Assembly (NCBI GenBank): GCA_021809105.1
Contig: JAKBAM010000005.1
Span: 82,883 to 146,882 of the forward strand
Reading direction: 5' to 3'
DNA from: Actinomycetes bacterium
Lineage (GTDB): Bacteria; Actinomycetota; Acidimicrobiia; Acidimicrobiales; Palsa-688
DNA length: 64,000 nt
Position numbers and translations under genes: made by a program
The notes under the pieces: generated by a model
What the model was told of the DNA's origin: nothing
Databases searched by the model: none
The model's input: only the letters and a program-made list of their open reading frames with translations
In this document: one piece after another, positions 33,148 to 42,220 of the stretch
Layout of the letters: each line of letters begins with the position of its first letter
Numbering within the stretch: the stretch's first letter is position 1

Positions 33148-35927
33148 GACGACAGCCGGACCGGGTGAGGTCCCGTCGGCGGATTGGCGCTGGGGGCGGT
33201 GAGGTTGCGATAGAGGCGGGCGGTGGCGTCGTCCATGTCGACGTCGAGATCGGCCAGGCGACGCCGCAGGAGCTGCCAAGTGGCGGTGACCGCGTCCATG
33301 CGGCCGTGGACAGCGTGGAGGGCCATGAGCCGGCGGTAGGGCTCCTCGGCGTAGCGGTCCAGGTCGATGGCCCGCTCCAGGGTGGCGACCGAGGCGTCAG
33401 GGCGGCCGGCGTGGTCTTCGAGCTCGGCCAGGCGGAGGTGCGCGTCGAGTGCTCGGCGGTGGAGGTCTTGGCGGGTCGGTTCGACCCACGGGTAGCCGAC
33501 ACCTTGGAGCAGGTCGCCCCGGTAGAGGTCGACCGCCTGGCGGAGCGCGACCCGGGCGGTCTCGTCGGTGTCGGCCCGGGCGGCTTGGGTGAGCGCGGCC
33601 TGGAAGACCCACAGGTCACAGCTGATCTCGGCCGGGTTGGGCCGGTAGTGCTCGCCGGTCTTCTCCAGCACGTCGAGGGCGTCGTCGCCTGCGCTGCGGA
33701 ACCGGGCGCGCAGGTCGCCGAAGGGACGCCAGAACTGCTTGCGAACCTGGTCGGGGTCGGTGTTCGGCCACAGGGCATCGACGGCCTCGTCGCTCGTAGC
33801 ACCCTCGGGGCGCAGCAGGTACCAGGCGAACAGGGCCTTGGCCCGGCCGCGTAGCCCACTCGTGACCGGCTCGCCGTCCACGGTGATGCGGAAGGGGCCG
33901 AGCATGTGGACAACGATCGGGCGCTCACCATCCGCGTTGGGGAGTGACTGCTCGGGCCATGGTTCCGCTATTTGCTGGGCAAGCGCGGTATCGCCGTTCC
34001 GGTGGGGCGGGTGGAGGATGGTGATCGCCTCGTCCTCCTCGTCCAGGAGGTCCGCGTCGTCGGAGTGCTCGTCGTGGCTGTTGGCCACCGCACCGAGCAG
34101 CTCGGCCGCCTCGTCGCCCCGGAGGCCGAAGAGCTGCGCGCCGGCGAGACGCGCGTCGAGCGTGGCCGGCTCGGCATGGGTGACGGTGCGGCTGGTGTCG
34201 GTAACCAGCTGGCCGGTGCTGAGCGGGTTGTCACCTAGGAAGATCACGGCGATGCCGAGCCGCGGTGCGTTGGTGAGCAGCGCGGCCCATCGCCCGAGTG
34301 AGGGTTGGGGGACGTCGTCGACGAACGTTGCGACTAGCGGCAGGGGGTTCTCGGGGTTGGCGGCCCGGAAGCTGGCGGCGTCGAGAGCGTCTGCCGCGTC
34401 GAGGCGCCGGGTCCGGGCGATGACCTCGGCCTCGATCGCCCGGGCCGCCTGGTCGGTCGATCCGACTCGGCGGATCGCCGGGTCGGGACGCAGGCCCGGT
34501 AGGAGCCGCTCGGCGAGGTCGGCGGTGAGCAGGATCTCGGCGGCGCCGGGGCCGGCCCGCACGAGCAGACCGGCGACGACCGCTCGGGCGATGTCGTCGG
34601 TTCCCGGCCCACAGAGCGCCATGCCGGACAGGTCGGTCATCTCGATCACGACGGGCCTTCCGTCGCGAGTGCCGACCTCCAGGTGGCCGGGGTCCTGGCG
34701 GCGTTTGTCGTCGTCGAATGGAGCGACTGGCACTGTTCCGGGATCCGGGATGGTTTCCTGATCGGCCTCGGTACCGGAGGGATGGGAGAGGTAGCGCAAC
34801 GTCGGCCGGAGCGGCTCGGGGGTGAGGGTCCGGCCGGGCTCGGGTGGCCGGTAGCGGTAGGCGTGGCGGCGACGGAGCTGGCCGAGGGCGACGGCGGAGA
34901 GGACCCCGGCGGCGAAGGAGCCAGCGACTACCGACCCTGACGGCAAGCGCACCGGTTCGGCGGTGTGAGCGGCGGGATGCGGCGCGACAGCCGCCGTCGG
35001 TGAGGCGTCGTGGTGGGCACGCGCTGGAAGCGAGACGGGTGCCGGTGCCGGTCTGGTCGGTTCGGTGGTGGGTGCCGGTGCCGGCTGGGTGACGGGAGCC
35101 GGTGTAGGGGATGACGTCGCCGCCGAAGGCGCTTGGCGTGCCTGGGTGGGAGTGGGTGGTGAGGGTAGGACGAGGGTCCAGCCGGGGTCGATCCAGTGGG
35201 GGTCGGTGAGGGTGGCCCCGTCGGGTTGGGACCGGCCTTCGTTGAGCTGGTAGATCTCGGACCATCGCAGCGGGTCGCCGAGCTGCCGTTCGGCGATGCC
35301 CCAGAGGGTGTCGCCGCGTTGGACGACATAAGTGGTCGAGGCGGCCGGCGGCGGGGCGGCCGGCGTTGTTGCGTTCGGCGGGCTGGTTCCGTCCGTTGCG
35401 GCGGGGGTGGCCGGGTTGCTGGTCATGAGCGGCGGGCTGGCGTCGGTGAGGACGGTCTCCTTCAATGTCGTGTCCTTCAGGACCAGGGCAGCGACCGGGC
35501 GGCGCGCCGTGGCGGCGGACAGGCCGCCGTCGGTCGATCCTGGCGTGGTCAGGTGGCCGGGCCGGGGGACGAGGGTGAGGCAGGCCACGACGACGGCGAC
35601 GACGAGGCGGCCGGTGACGGGTTGGAAGATGCCGGCGAGGGGGAGCCGGGGAGCGTGGCGGCCGGAGAGGGCAGCGGGGATCTCGACGGCGATCGACGCG
35701 ACGAGGACAGCCCAGGTGATCCACACGACCACGGCCAGGGCGTCGACGAGGGTTTGGTTGGGGATGCCTTGGCGGTTGAGGGCGCGGCCGACTTGACCGG
35801 CGGAGGGGACGTGGTGTGGGAGGGGCCAGCCGACGAAGTGCCACAGCGCCCAAGGGACGCCGACCACCAAGACGGCGAGGAGCGCCAGGGCGGCAACGCC
35901 CTTGACGAGGTGCCCGAGGCGGGTCAT
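33144..35927 (-). CDS. LysM and BTAD (SARP-like) domain fusion protein of the Tad operon
   Basis: A 927-residue protein. Two to three membrane segments lie at the N-terminus (HLVKGVAALALLAVLVVGVP, VVVWITWAVLVASIAVEIP, LVVAVVVACLTLVP). A LysM domain follows near 205-260 (TTYVVQRGDTLWGIAERQLG, WSEIYQLNEGRSQPDG), then a Pro/Thr-rich stretch with a further membrane segment and a central domain with P-loop-less alpha/beta character. The C-terminal 240 residues are a winged helix (LGPFRITVDGEPVTSGLRGR, KALFAWYLLRPEGATSDEAV) plus a TPR-like BTAD domain (LYRGDLLQGVGYPWVEPTRQ). It may link peptidoglycan binding to gene control or assembly. Such genes recur beside Tad loci of actinobacterial mobile elements. 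Confidence 0.82.
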   Translation of the reverse strand: MTRLGHLVKGVAALALLAVLVVGVPWALWHFVGWPLPHHVPSAGQVGRALNRQGIPNQTLVDALAVVVWITWAVLVASIAVEIPAALSGRHAPRLPLAGIFQPVTGRLVVAVVVACLTLVPRPGHLTTPGSTDGGLSAATARRPVAALVLKDTTLKETVLTDASPPLMTSNPATPAATDGTSPPNATTPAAPPPAASTTYVVQRGDTLWGIAERQLGDPLRWSEIYQLNEGRSQPDGATLTDPHWIDPGWTLVLPSPPTPTQARQAPSAATSSPTPAPVTQPAPAPTTEPTRPAPAPVSLPARAHHDASPTAAVAPHPAAHTAEPVRLPSGSVVAGSFAAGVLSAVALGQLRRRHAYRYRPPEPGRTLTPEPLRPTLRYLSHPSGTEADQETIPDPGTVPVAPFDDDKRRQDPGHLEVGTRDGRPVVIEMTDLSGMALCGPGTDDIARAVVAGLLVRAGPGAAEILLTADLAERLLPGLRPDPAIRRVGSTDQAARAIEAEVIARTRRLDAADALDAASFRAANPENPLPLVATFVDDVPQPSLGRWAALLTNAPRLGIAVIFLGDNPLSTGQLVTDTSRTVTHAEPATLDARLAGAQLFGLRGDEAAELLGAVANSHDEHSDDADLLDEEDEAITILHPPHRNGDTALAQQIAEPWPEQSLPNADGERPIVVHMLGPFRITVDGEPVTSGLRGRAKALFAWYLLRPEGATSDEAVDALWPNTDPDQVRKQFWRPFGDLRARFRSAGDDALDVLEKTGEHYRPNPAEISCDLWVFQAALTQAARADTDETARVALRQAVDLYRGDLLQGVGYPWVEPTRQDLHRRALDAHLRLAELEDHAGRPDASVATLERAIDLDRYAEEPYRRLMALHAVHGRMDAVTATWQLLRRRLADLDVDMDDATARLYRNLTAPSANPPTGPHPVRLSS

Positions 35928-36376
35928 GGTCCAGCGCCGATCTGATTGTTGGCTTGTTCGGCGGTGGCGGTCCCGCTGCCGGTCTCGGTGAAGTGGCTGA
36001 TGCCGGCGAGGTCGAGGATCTGGGTGGGCTGGGTGATGGTGACGGTCACGGTGACCTGGTTGCCGGTGACGGCCACGGTCCCGGTGTTGCCGGCCGCCGC
36101 GAGATAGTGCTGGGCGTCGGCGGTGGCCTGGGTGGGGTCGAGGGTGATCTGGCCGGTGGCCCGGTAGGTGGGGATGTCGATGGCCTGGGCGCCGGCCCGG
36201 GCGCCGGCTTGGGCGTCGTCGATGGCCCGGACCCGGGCGGCAAGGGCAAGGCCGCCGTCGAGGACGAGTCCGGCCATGAGTAACAGCGCCAGGGTGAAGA
36301 TGACCACGAAGGCGGTGACCATCCCCGCGTCTCGTTCGCCGAGCCGGGCGCGCACGTGTCGGACGGCGGCGGTCAT
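35924..36376 (-). CDS. TadG-like pilus assembly protein
   Basis: A 150-residue protein with one N-terminal membrane helix (GMVTAFVVIFTLALLLMAGL) followed by VLDGGLALAARVRAIDDAQA, the conserved start of TadG/TadE_N (Flp pilus minor component) proteins. The remainder is a Thr/Val-rich extracytoplasmic beta domain. Its ATG overlaps the stop of the TadE-like gene before it, and its stop overlaps the LysM-BTAD start. It is probably a pseudopilin-like minor subunit; full TadG proteins are longer and carry a vWA domain, so this is a short form. Confidence 0.75.
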   Translation of the reverse strand: MTAAVRHVRARLGERDAGMVTAFVVIFTLALLLMAGLVLDGGLALAARVRAIDDAQAGARAGAQAIDIPTYRATGQITLDPTQATADAQHYLAAAGNTGTVAVTGNQVTVTVTITQPTQILDLAGISHFTETGSGTATAEQANNQIGAGP

Positions 36377-36813
36377 GGGGCTCGGTAGACGTCGATGACC
36401 GCGGTGGCGGTCGAGCTGACCGACTCGGAGGCGGGGAGCCGGAGCCCGGTGAGGTCGGAGAGGGCGACGTGGCAGGTGACGGTGACCGCCACTGAGCCGC
36501 CGGGGGCGAACTGGGCGGTGTCGGTGTTGACGGTGAGTTGGGCGCAGGTGACATGGGCCGAGCCCAGTGCCGCCGTGGCGGTCTGGGTGGCCATGGCCGT
36601 CGCGGTGGCGGGGTCGCGTGCGATGGAGGCGGCGCGGGCCGCTTGGGCCGCGGCCCCGTCGACGTCGAGGCGCGCCCCGGCAAGGCGGCCGATGGCGACC
36701 ACGAACAACAGCAGCAAGATGAGCAGCGGGGTGAGTAGGACCAGCTCCGTAGTGACGCTGCCTCGTTCGTCGTGCCCCAGCCGGCCCAGGCTTCGGGTGC
36801 GCGGGTGGGTCAT
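36373..36813 (-). CDS. TadE-like minor pilin
   Basis: A 146-residue product with the TadE signature: DERGSVTTELVLLTPLLILL, a Gly-x-(5)-Glu prepilin-like site followed by one hydrophobic helix, and then ARLDVDGAAAQAARAASIAR. The C-terminal half is a small beta domain with two Cys (CAQL and CHVAL) that could form a disulfide. TadE proteins are processed by the Tad prepilin peptidase and are needed for Flp pilus assembly. ATGA overlaps on both sides show co-translation with the neighbouring TadE and TadG-like genes. Confidence 0.82.
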   Translation of the reverse strand: MTHPRTRSLGRLGHDERGSVTTELVLLTPLLILLLLFVVAIGRLAGARLDVDGAAAQAARAASIARDPATATAMATQTATAALGSAHVTCAQLTVNTDTAQFAPGGSVAVTVTCHVALSDLTGLRLPASESVSSTATAVIDVYRAP

Positions 36814-37262
36814 GGGCCTTGGCCCGGGACCGTGTAGATCTCGGTCGGTCCGGTAGCGACCGCCTTGACCGGGAGCGAGAACAGTCCGACGATGCTCTCG
36901 GCGTGGCCGGTCACCGTCACCGTCGTGGTGGCGTTGGTCCGGGCAGCGGTGATGCTCGAGTCGACGAGCACGCTCGATCCGAGCTGATGCAGGACGCTTT
37001 GCGCTTGTTCCTGGCCGGCCGCCGCGCTCTCGCCTTGGAGCCGGCCTACTGCGAGGCCTTGTTGGGCGACGGCGGAGGCGATGTGCTCTGCGTGCTGCCA
37101 GAGGGCGAACTGGATGACCCCCATGATCAGCAACAGCAGGAGCGGCGTGGCGATGACCAACTCGGCCGACACCGCGCCGCGCTCATCGCGGACCAGGGCG
37201 CGACCTACCCGACGATGGCGTCGTCGTTGTACCGACAGGTCGAAGGACCGGGCGGCGGTCAT
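36810..37262 (-). CDS. TadE-like minor pilin (first copy)
   Basis: A 150-residue protein: basic leader, then RDERGAVSAELVIATPLLLL and LIMGVIQFALWQHAEHIASA, again the TadE Gly-(5)-Glu site plus membrane helix, then QQGLAVGRLQGESAAAGQEQ. I start at the ATG giving MTAARSFDLS because it lies 8 bases after the pilin stop; a longer reading enters the pilin gene. It is paralogous in layout to the next gene, which is the normal Tad arrangement (TadE and TadF). Confidence 0.82.
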   Translation of the reverse strand: MTAARSFDLSVQRRRHRRVGRALVRDERGAVSAELVIATPLLLLLIMGVIQFALWQHAEHIASAVAQQGLAVGRLQGESAAAGQEQAQSVLHQLGSSVLVDSSITAARTNATTTVTVTGHAESIVGLFSLPVKAVATGPTEIYTVPGQGP

Positions 37263-37270
37263 GGTGCTGG

Positions 37271-37474
37271 TCAGTTCCCGGTGTTGATGTTGTGGGCCGA
37301 GGCGACGACCTTGGCCACGATGATCCCGACCGCGGTGAGCGCCAAGGCGGCCAACAGGGCGGTCACGATGACGGCTTCGGTTGAGTAGCCGGCCTCGGGA
37401 TCGGCCCGCAACGCCTGCCACCTGACGGTGAGGGTTTGGATGAGATGGCGGAGGATGATCAGTTCAGGGAACAC
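37271..37474 (-). CDS. Flp-type major pilin
   Basis: A 67-residue peptide: 30-residue leader region with RADPEAGYSTEAVIVTALLA, then a hydrophobic helix ALALTAVGIIVAKVVASAHN. Length, a Gly-Tyr-Ser-Thr-Glu processing site (cleavage before or after Gly, Glu at +5 region) and a single helix match Flp/TadA-class pilins, although the usual Flp Glu-Tyr pair is not exact. The GTG start has an AAAGGA ribosome site 7 bases upstream. Expected role: the main fibre subunit of the Tad pilus. Confidence 0.72.
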   Translation of the reverse strand: MFPELIILRHLIQTLTVRWQALRADPEAGYSTEAVIVTALLAALALTAVGIIVAKVVASAHNINTGN

Positions 37475-37524
37475 GGTGCTTGTCCTTTCATGTCATGGGC
37501 CTACTTTCCGTTGGTGTTGCTGGG

Positions 37525-38433
37525 CTATCCGAGGCCGGTGAGGACCTTCTCGACGGCTGGGTAGCCGAGAAAGACCAAGAATCCGGCGAAGAGCAGGACG
37601 ACGGGGAGGCTCATGCGTTCGGTGGCGGCCTGATCGGCGGTCTCGGCTTCGGCCAGCTCGTGGGTGCGTAGCGAGGCGGCCTTGGCCGCCAACGAGGCGC
37701 GGACCTTGGAACCTTCGGTGCCGGCCAGGGACACGCTGGCGGCCAGCTCCGACAGCTCGCCGACCCCGAGCTCGTTCCCGAGCCGGCCGAGGGCGGCCCA
37801 GGGGGTCTCCCGGGCCAGGCGGGCCTGGTCGAGCGCGCGGCGCAGGTAGGCGAACGCCCAACCGGCCCCGACACCGGCTGCATCGCCGAGCGCGGTCTCG
37901 ACCCCGCCACCTCCGGCCAGGGCCACGACGACGAGGTCGAGGAAGCTGGACAGGGCGTGGCGGAAGTCCCGCCGCCGTCGCCCGGCGTCGGCGTGGATAC
38001 CGAGGTCGGGCAGCACGAAACCGGCCACCGCGAAGACCAACGACGCCCACAAGGGCACCACCACCGGCAGATGGGCGCCGCCCAAGAGCAGCAGCGAGGC
38101 GACGGCGGGGACGAACAGTAGCCCGACTAGCGCCAGGGTGACCTTCTCGGCTAGGTGACGTTCCGGGCTGCGGCCCAATACGGCGAGATCACGGCGGACG
38201 GTGCCCGGGAGCAGCCAGCCGGCCCCGGCCCGGGTGAGGGCGTCGGCGGCCGGACGCCCGAGGCGGGCGGCGAACCCGCCGTCTGCCTCTGGGACAAGGA
38301 CGGGGGCGGCTTCGGGGAGCCGGCGCAGTTGGGCCAGGGCTTGGGCGAGGGATGGCCGGGGCGGGTAGAGGCCGCGAACGATCAGCAGCAGTCCGGCGCC
38401 GACTCCGCCGCCACAGACCAGGGCGACGATCAC
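37525..38433 (-). CDS. TadC-like (GspF/T2SF) inner-membrane platform protein
   Basis: A 302-residue protein with membrane helices at the N-terminus, in the middle (VTLALVGLLFVPAVASLLLL, VVPLWASLVFAVAGFVLPDL) and at the C-terminus (LPVVLLFAGFLVFLGYP). The cytoplasmic T2SF domain carries FRHALSSFLDLVVVALAGGG and a Glu pair near GVETALGDAA. It forms the assembly platform with TadB. GTGA overlap with the TadB stop. Confidence 0.87.
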   Translation of the reverse strand: MIVALVCGGGVGAGLLLIVRGLYPPRPSLAQALAQLRRLPEAAPVLVPEADGGFAARLGRPAADALTRAGAGWLLPGTVRRDLAVLGRSPERHLAEKVTLALVGLLFVPAVASLLLLGGAHLPVVVPLWASLVFAVAGFVLPDLGIHADAGRRRRDFRHALSSFLDLVVVALAGGGGVETALGDAAGVGAGWAFAYLRRALDQARLARETPWAALGRLGNELGVGELSELAASVSLAGTEGSKVRASLAAKAASLRTHELAEAETADQAATERMSLPVVLLFAGFLVFLGYPAVEKVLTGLG

Positions 38434-39311
38434 GACCGCACCCCGGTAAGCCCGTCCCGGCTGGCGAACTCAGGACCTTTGCCGAGGAACCGCTCGACGG
38501 TGACCGGTCGGGTCATCTTCGCCAGCCACATGAACGCCGCCGCGAACACCCCGCCGACGAGGAGCAGGACGAGCTGGCCGACCGCGGTGTCGTAGGGGGC
38601 GAGGTAGCCACGGTTGAGGACAGCAAGGCCGAGGACGAGGCCGCCGGTGGCACCCACGATCACCCGGACCGAGGTGCGGGTGCGTGCCCGCCCGGCCTCG
38701 ACCCGCAGGCGCATGGTGGCCTGGTCCCGGGCGGCTTGGGCGAGGGAGCCCAACAGCTCCCCGAGGCGTTGGGCCTGGTGCTCGGCCGCCAGGATGAGCG
38801 CGGCGACGACCAGGTCGCAGGTCGGGTCGGCCACATCGTCGGCGAAGGCCCGCAGTGCCGGGGCGAGCCGTTCGCCTTCCAAACGGACGGCAAGGGCGAC
38901 GACTTCGGCTCTGATGGGCAGCGGGGCGACGGTGGCGGTGGCGACGATGGCCTGCTCCAATCCGGCGGCGCCGGCCATGGTGTCGCGCAGCATCTCTGCC
39001 CACCCGGCGATGGCCTCGATGCGCGCCACCGCCAAACTTCCGCCTTTGGCGCCGGTGAGTAGCCCGGGGGCACCCCAGCCGGCCAGGGCGGCCAACAGGG
39101 CGCCGACAGGCCAACCGGTGGCCGCGCCGACCACCACGGCGGCGCCGACGGCCAAGCCGATGCGCAGGTTGGCCCGCTCCACCTTCGGCCGGGTCGAGTC
39201 CCGCGTCGGCCGGGGCAGGTCGACGCCGCGCCAGCCGACGATGACCGAGAGGAGCCCGAGGCCGACCCCGGTCCCGCACAGGGCGGCCAGGGCGGTCACT
39301 GCTCCCACCAT
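38430..39311 (-). CDS. TadB-like (GspF/T2SF) inner-membrane platform protein
   Basis: A 293-residue paralogue of TadC: N-terminal helices (VTALAALCGTGVGLGLLSVI, IGLAVGAAVVVGAATG), a T2SF domain with EAIAGWAEMLRDTMAGAAGL and EQAIVATATVAPLPIRAEVV, and two C-terminal helices. I used the ATG at 39311, which overlaps the TadA gene by 16 bases; the GTG at 39299 in a GTGA overlap is an equally good start. It sits directly after the TadA ATPase, as in other Tad loci. Confidence 0.87.
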   Translation of the reverse strand: MVGAVTALAALCGTGVGLGLLSVIVGWRGVDLPRPTRDSTRPKVERANLRIGLAVGAAVVVGAATGWPVGALLAALAGWGAPGLLTGAKGGSLAVARIEAIAGWAEMLRDTMAGAAGLEQAIVATATVAPLPIRAEVVALAVRLEGERLAPALRAFADDVADPTCDLVVAALILAAEHQAQRLGELLGSLAQAARDQATMRLRVEAGRARTRTSVRVIVGATGGLVLGLAVLNRGYLAPYDTAVGQLVLLLVGGVFAAAFMWLAKMTRPVTVERFLGKGPEFASRDGLTGVRS

Positions 39312-40609
39312 CCCTGGGGCCGGTCCAACAGGCCCGGGTCGAACCCGACGGCGACCAGCTGGTCGAGGGTCTCGTTGCGCAGCGGGGCGCCGGGGACGGC
39401 CCGCCCGTCGGGGCCGGGCCGGAAGATCTCGTTGGAGACGATCATCGGTCCTTCGGCGTCGACCACCTCGCGGATCGAGGACACGTACCGGCGGTCGCCG
39501 TCTTGCGCCAGGTGGATCACAAAATGCACCGCGTTGGCCACCAGCAGGTTGGTGGCCTCCAGCGGCAGGCGCTCGGGGGCCTGGACGGCGTAGGTGGCGA
39601 GCTTGGAGAACGCGCCCCGCGACGACGAGGCATGTAGGGTGGCCATGGACCCGTCGGTGCCCTGCGACATGGCGTTCAACAAGGCCAAGACCTCTTCGCC
39701 GCGGGCTTCGCCGACGATCACCCGGTCCGGGGACATGCGTAGCGCCCAGCGCACCAGCTCGGCCAGGCTGACCCCGCCCTCTCCCTCCAGGTTGGGTTCG
39801 CGGGCCTCCAGGGCGACGACGTCGGGGTGCAGATCGGGGAACCGGTCCAAGCCCAGCTCGAGCGAGTCCTCGATGGTGACCAGCCGCTCGGTGGGCGGGA
39901 TGTCGGCGGCCATGGCCCGGAGCAGGGTCGTCTTTCCGGCCCCGGTCCCGCCGCAGATGATGCACGACTTGCGGGCCAGCATCACCGAGCGCACGAACTC
40001 GCGCAGTGCGATATCCAAGGTGCCCAGGCCGATCAGCTCGTCGGCGGTGATGCGCAGGTAGCGGTGCCGGCGGATCGACAGGCACGGCCGGGCGGCCACC
40101 GCCATCAACGCGAACAGCCGCGACCCGTCCGGCAGCTGGAGCGAGAGCCGGGGGGAGCCGCGGTCGAAGCGGCGCTCGCCGATCCCGGTCCGAGCCGCCG
40201 CGGTGCGCAGCATCTCCTCCAGCTCCTCGTCGGACGAGGCGATCGGCTCGACTTGTTCCCGCCGTCCGTCGGCGTAGCGGACCCATACCTGGTCGGCCCC
40301 GTTGGCGTTGATGTTCTCGATCCCCGGGTCATCGAGCAGCCGCTGGAGCCGGTTCAGGCGGAACAGGGCGTCGAACGTGGCCCGAGCCAGCTCGTCCTCG
40401 GCTGACGGTGACATGACCGGCTGCCCGGAAGACACCGCCTGGCGGGCACGGCGCTCCAACACCTCGGCGATCAACTGGCGCCCCAACGCCTGCTCGTCGG
40501 CCGCGCCCAGCGGCGCCCGGCCCGCCGCCTGCAGGCCACGCTCGCGCTCGGCCAGGGCCGCGAGAACCTCGACCCGCAGGTCGGCCACCAACCCGGTATC
40601 GGCAGTCAC
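39296..40609 (-). CDS. TadA/CpaF-like secretion ATPase
   Basis: A 437-residue hexameric ATPase of the PilT/VirB11 superfamily. Walker A is CIICGGTGAGKTTLLRAMAA (about 215-234), the Asp box IEDSLELGLDRFPDLHPDVV, Walker B VSLAELVRWALRMSPDRVIV then GEARGEEVLALLNAMSQG, and the His box GSMATLHASSSRGAF. It drives pilus extension and retraction. GTG start, just after the TadZ-like gene. The enzyme length and motif order fit CpaF rather than VirB11. Confidence 0.93.
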   Translation of the reverse strand: MTADTGLVADLRVEVLAALAERERGLQAAGRAPLGAADEQALGRQLIAEVLERRARQAVSSGQPVMSPSAEDELARATFDALFRLNRLQRLLDDPGIENINANGADQVWVRYADGRREQVEPIASSDEELEEMLRTAAARTGIGERRFDRGSPRLSLQLPDGSRLFALMAVAARPCLSIRRHRYLRITADELIGLGTLDIALREFVRSVMLARKSCIICGGTGAGKTTLLRAMAADIPPTERLVTIEDSLELGLDRFPDLHPDVVALEAREPNLEGEGGVSLAELVRWALRMSPDRVIVGEARGEEVLALLNAMSQGTDGSMATLHASSSRGAFSKLATYAVQAPERLPLEATNLLVANAVHFVIHLAQDGDRRYVSSIREVVDAEGPMIVSNEIFRPGPDGRAVPGAPLRNETLDQLVAVGFDPGLLDRPQGWWEQ

Positions 40610-40633
40610 GGCGTCGCCTTCATCGGGTCACCT

Positions 40634-41506
40634 TCACCGGGACACCTCCTCGGGCGCCGAGCCGTTCGTCGCAGACGCCGTGCCGTTCGTGGCAGACGCC
40701 GCCGGCTCGGTCCGCCACGACCGCAGCACCCGGGTCCGCAACGATCCGGCCGTTACCCTGTCTTCGACATGCTCTCCGGGGGCAGCCCCTGGGGCTTCGC
40801 CCCCGAGACTGTCGGCCAACGAGCGGGCCGCCCGCACCAGGGATGACATCCGCAGCTGCCGGGCCGATGCCGGCACCGATACCAGCCCGGCGGCCCCGTC
40901 GGGGTCCCACGGCAGGCGCGCCAGGACCTCAATCCCGAGGGCCTCGGCGATCTCGTGGTCGGGGTAGGGGCCGTCGCCCACCAGCACCACCCCGGGCTTG
41001 CCGCCGTCGAGCAGGTGCGTCTCGGCCCACGTCGCCAGCGCGTGCAGATCGGCCAAACGCGGCCGGGCCACCAGCACGACCCGGTCCGCCGTCGCCATTG
41101 CCCCCAGGTCCGGCGAGCCGTGGTCGAGCCGGCCGCAGTCGATCAGCACGTCGGCGTCGAGCTCACCGAGGCGACCGATGACCCCGGCCAGCATCCCCAA
41201 TGCGTTGCGTGCCTGTTCCCCCGCGGTGGGTCCGGCCAGCACGGCCGCCCCGCCCGGCAGGCGTTGGCAGTGCTCCCAGACCAGGTCCGGGTCGCCGCCG
41301 CGGCGGGCGGCCGCGGCCAAGGAGACCAGGCCCGGTTCGGGCGACCATCCCGACGCCGCGGCCAGCGTGCCGCCCGCCGGGTCCAACTCCGCCAGCAGCA
41401 CCCTGTGCTCACTGGAATCGGGGCCACCGGGCCAGGTCGCGGTCAAGGCCACGGCAAGGGTGGTGACTCCGCACGACCGGACCGAGGCGAACGCCAGCAC
41501 GCTCAT
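40634..41506 (-). CDS. TadZ/CpaE-like P-loop-related localisation protein
   Basis: A 290-residue MinD/ParA-fold protein starting MSVLAFASVRSCGVTTLAVA. The loop SVRSCGVTTLAVALTATW stands where a deviant Walker A (KGGxGKST) would be, and the Lys residues are missing; degenerate P-loops are known in TadZ. Later motifs LLAELDPAGGTLAAASGW and VLIDCGRLDHGSPDLGAMAT fit Walker A' and B positions. The C-terminal 40 residues are low-complexity. TadZ marks the pole for pilus assembly. It is 4 bases from the CpaB-like stop. Confidence 0.75.
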   Translation of the reverse strand: MSVLAFASVRSCGVTTLAVALTATWPGGPDSSEHRVLLAELDPAGGTLAAASGWSPEPGLVSLAAAARRGGDPDLVWEHCQRLPGGAAVLAGPTAGEQARNALGMLAGVIGRLGELDADVLIDCGRLDHGSPDLGAMATADRVVLVARPRLADLHALATWAETHLLDGGKPGVVLVGDGPYPDHEIAEALGIEVLARLPWDPDGAAGLVSVPASARQLRMSSLVRAARSLADSLGGEAPGAAPGEHVEDRVTAGSLRTRVLRSWRTEPAASATNGTASATNGSAPEEVSR

Positions 41507-41510
41507 CTCG

Positions 41511-42203
41511 TCACCCGCCCGCCCCGACCTGGACCAAGCTCGCCTGATTGGCTGCGGCGAGGGACGCCACCTCGTCGGCGTCACCCGTCGACACCTGGAG
41601 CGAGAACACCGTCGGGCCGCCCGAGGCGGGCGACGCCGCCTCGACGGCCAAGACCGTCGCCGCGACCGGGCTCCCGCTCGTGGCACTGACGGTGCCGCCG
41701 CCCGAGGACGATGAGGTGACCGGAACGACCTGGACCCGATCCCCCGCGGCGAGGTCGGGAGGGAACGAGCCGGCTTTGAGGGCCAATGCCACCACGTCCG
41801 ACCTCGATCCCACCGGGGAAGCCGACCCGACCTCGCCAGAGGTGAGAAGCGCCCCCGCCACCAGGGGAACCGCCAGGCTGCGCCCCACCACGCTCGACTC
41901 CTCAGTGACCGGGATCGGCGCCAGGCCGCTCCCGGTCGAGACCCGCGCCGCCCGCAGGTCGCCGGGGGTGAGTACCTGGCCGGCGGCGAGGGGCTGGGTG
42001 ACGACGAGGACCTCCTCGCGGCTACCCAGGTGCAGCGAGGCGTCGGTGAACGCCAGAGCGCATCCGATCACCAACAGCACCCCGACCACGACGAGAGGCA
42101 CCTGGCGGCGCCGGCCCGCCGGTCGAGGGCGCGCCGTGGCGAGTCGGGCGCCATTCGACGCCTGCTGGCCGTCGGTCGAGGTTCGCGGTGCGGTGATCGG
42201 CAT
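41511..42203 (-). CDS. CpaB/RcpC-like SAF-domain pilus protein
   Basis: A 230-residue protein with a basic cytoplasmic head, one membrane helix (VPLVVVGVLLVIGCALAFTD) and a SAF domain (VLVVTQPLAAGQVLTPGDLR, AARVSTGSGLAPIPVTEESS, VVGRSLAVPLVAGALLTSGE). A C-terminal RcpC-like domain (AGDRVQVVPV) follows. CpaB proteins stabilise the pilus channel. It is the third gene of the Tad operon and lies 17 bases after the PKD-like gene. Confidence 0.85.
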   Translation of the reverse strand: MPITAPRTSTDGQQASNGARLATARPRPAGRRRQVPLVVVGVLLVIGCALAFTDASLHLGSREEVLVVTQPLAAGQVLTPGDLRAARVSTGSGLAPIPVTEESSVVGRSLAVPLVAGALLTSGEVGSASPVGSRSDVVALALKAGSFPPDLAAGDRVQVVPVTSSSSGGGTVSATSGSPVAATVLAVEAASPASGGPTVFSLQVSTGDADEVASLAAANQASLVQVGAGG

Positions 42204-42220
42204 AGTTGGATGCGCCTTTC

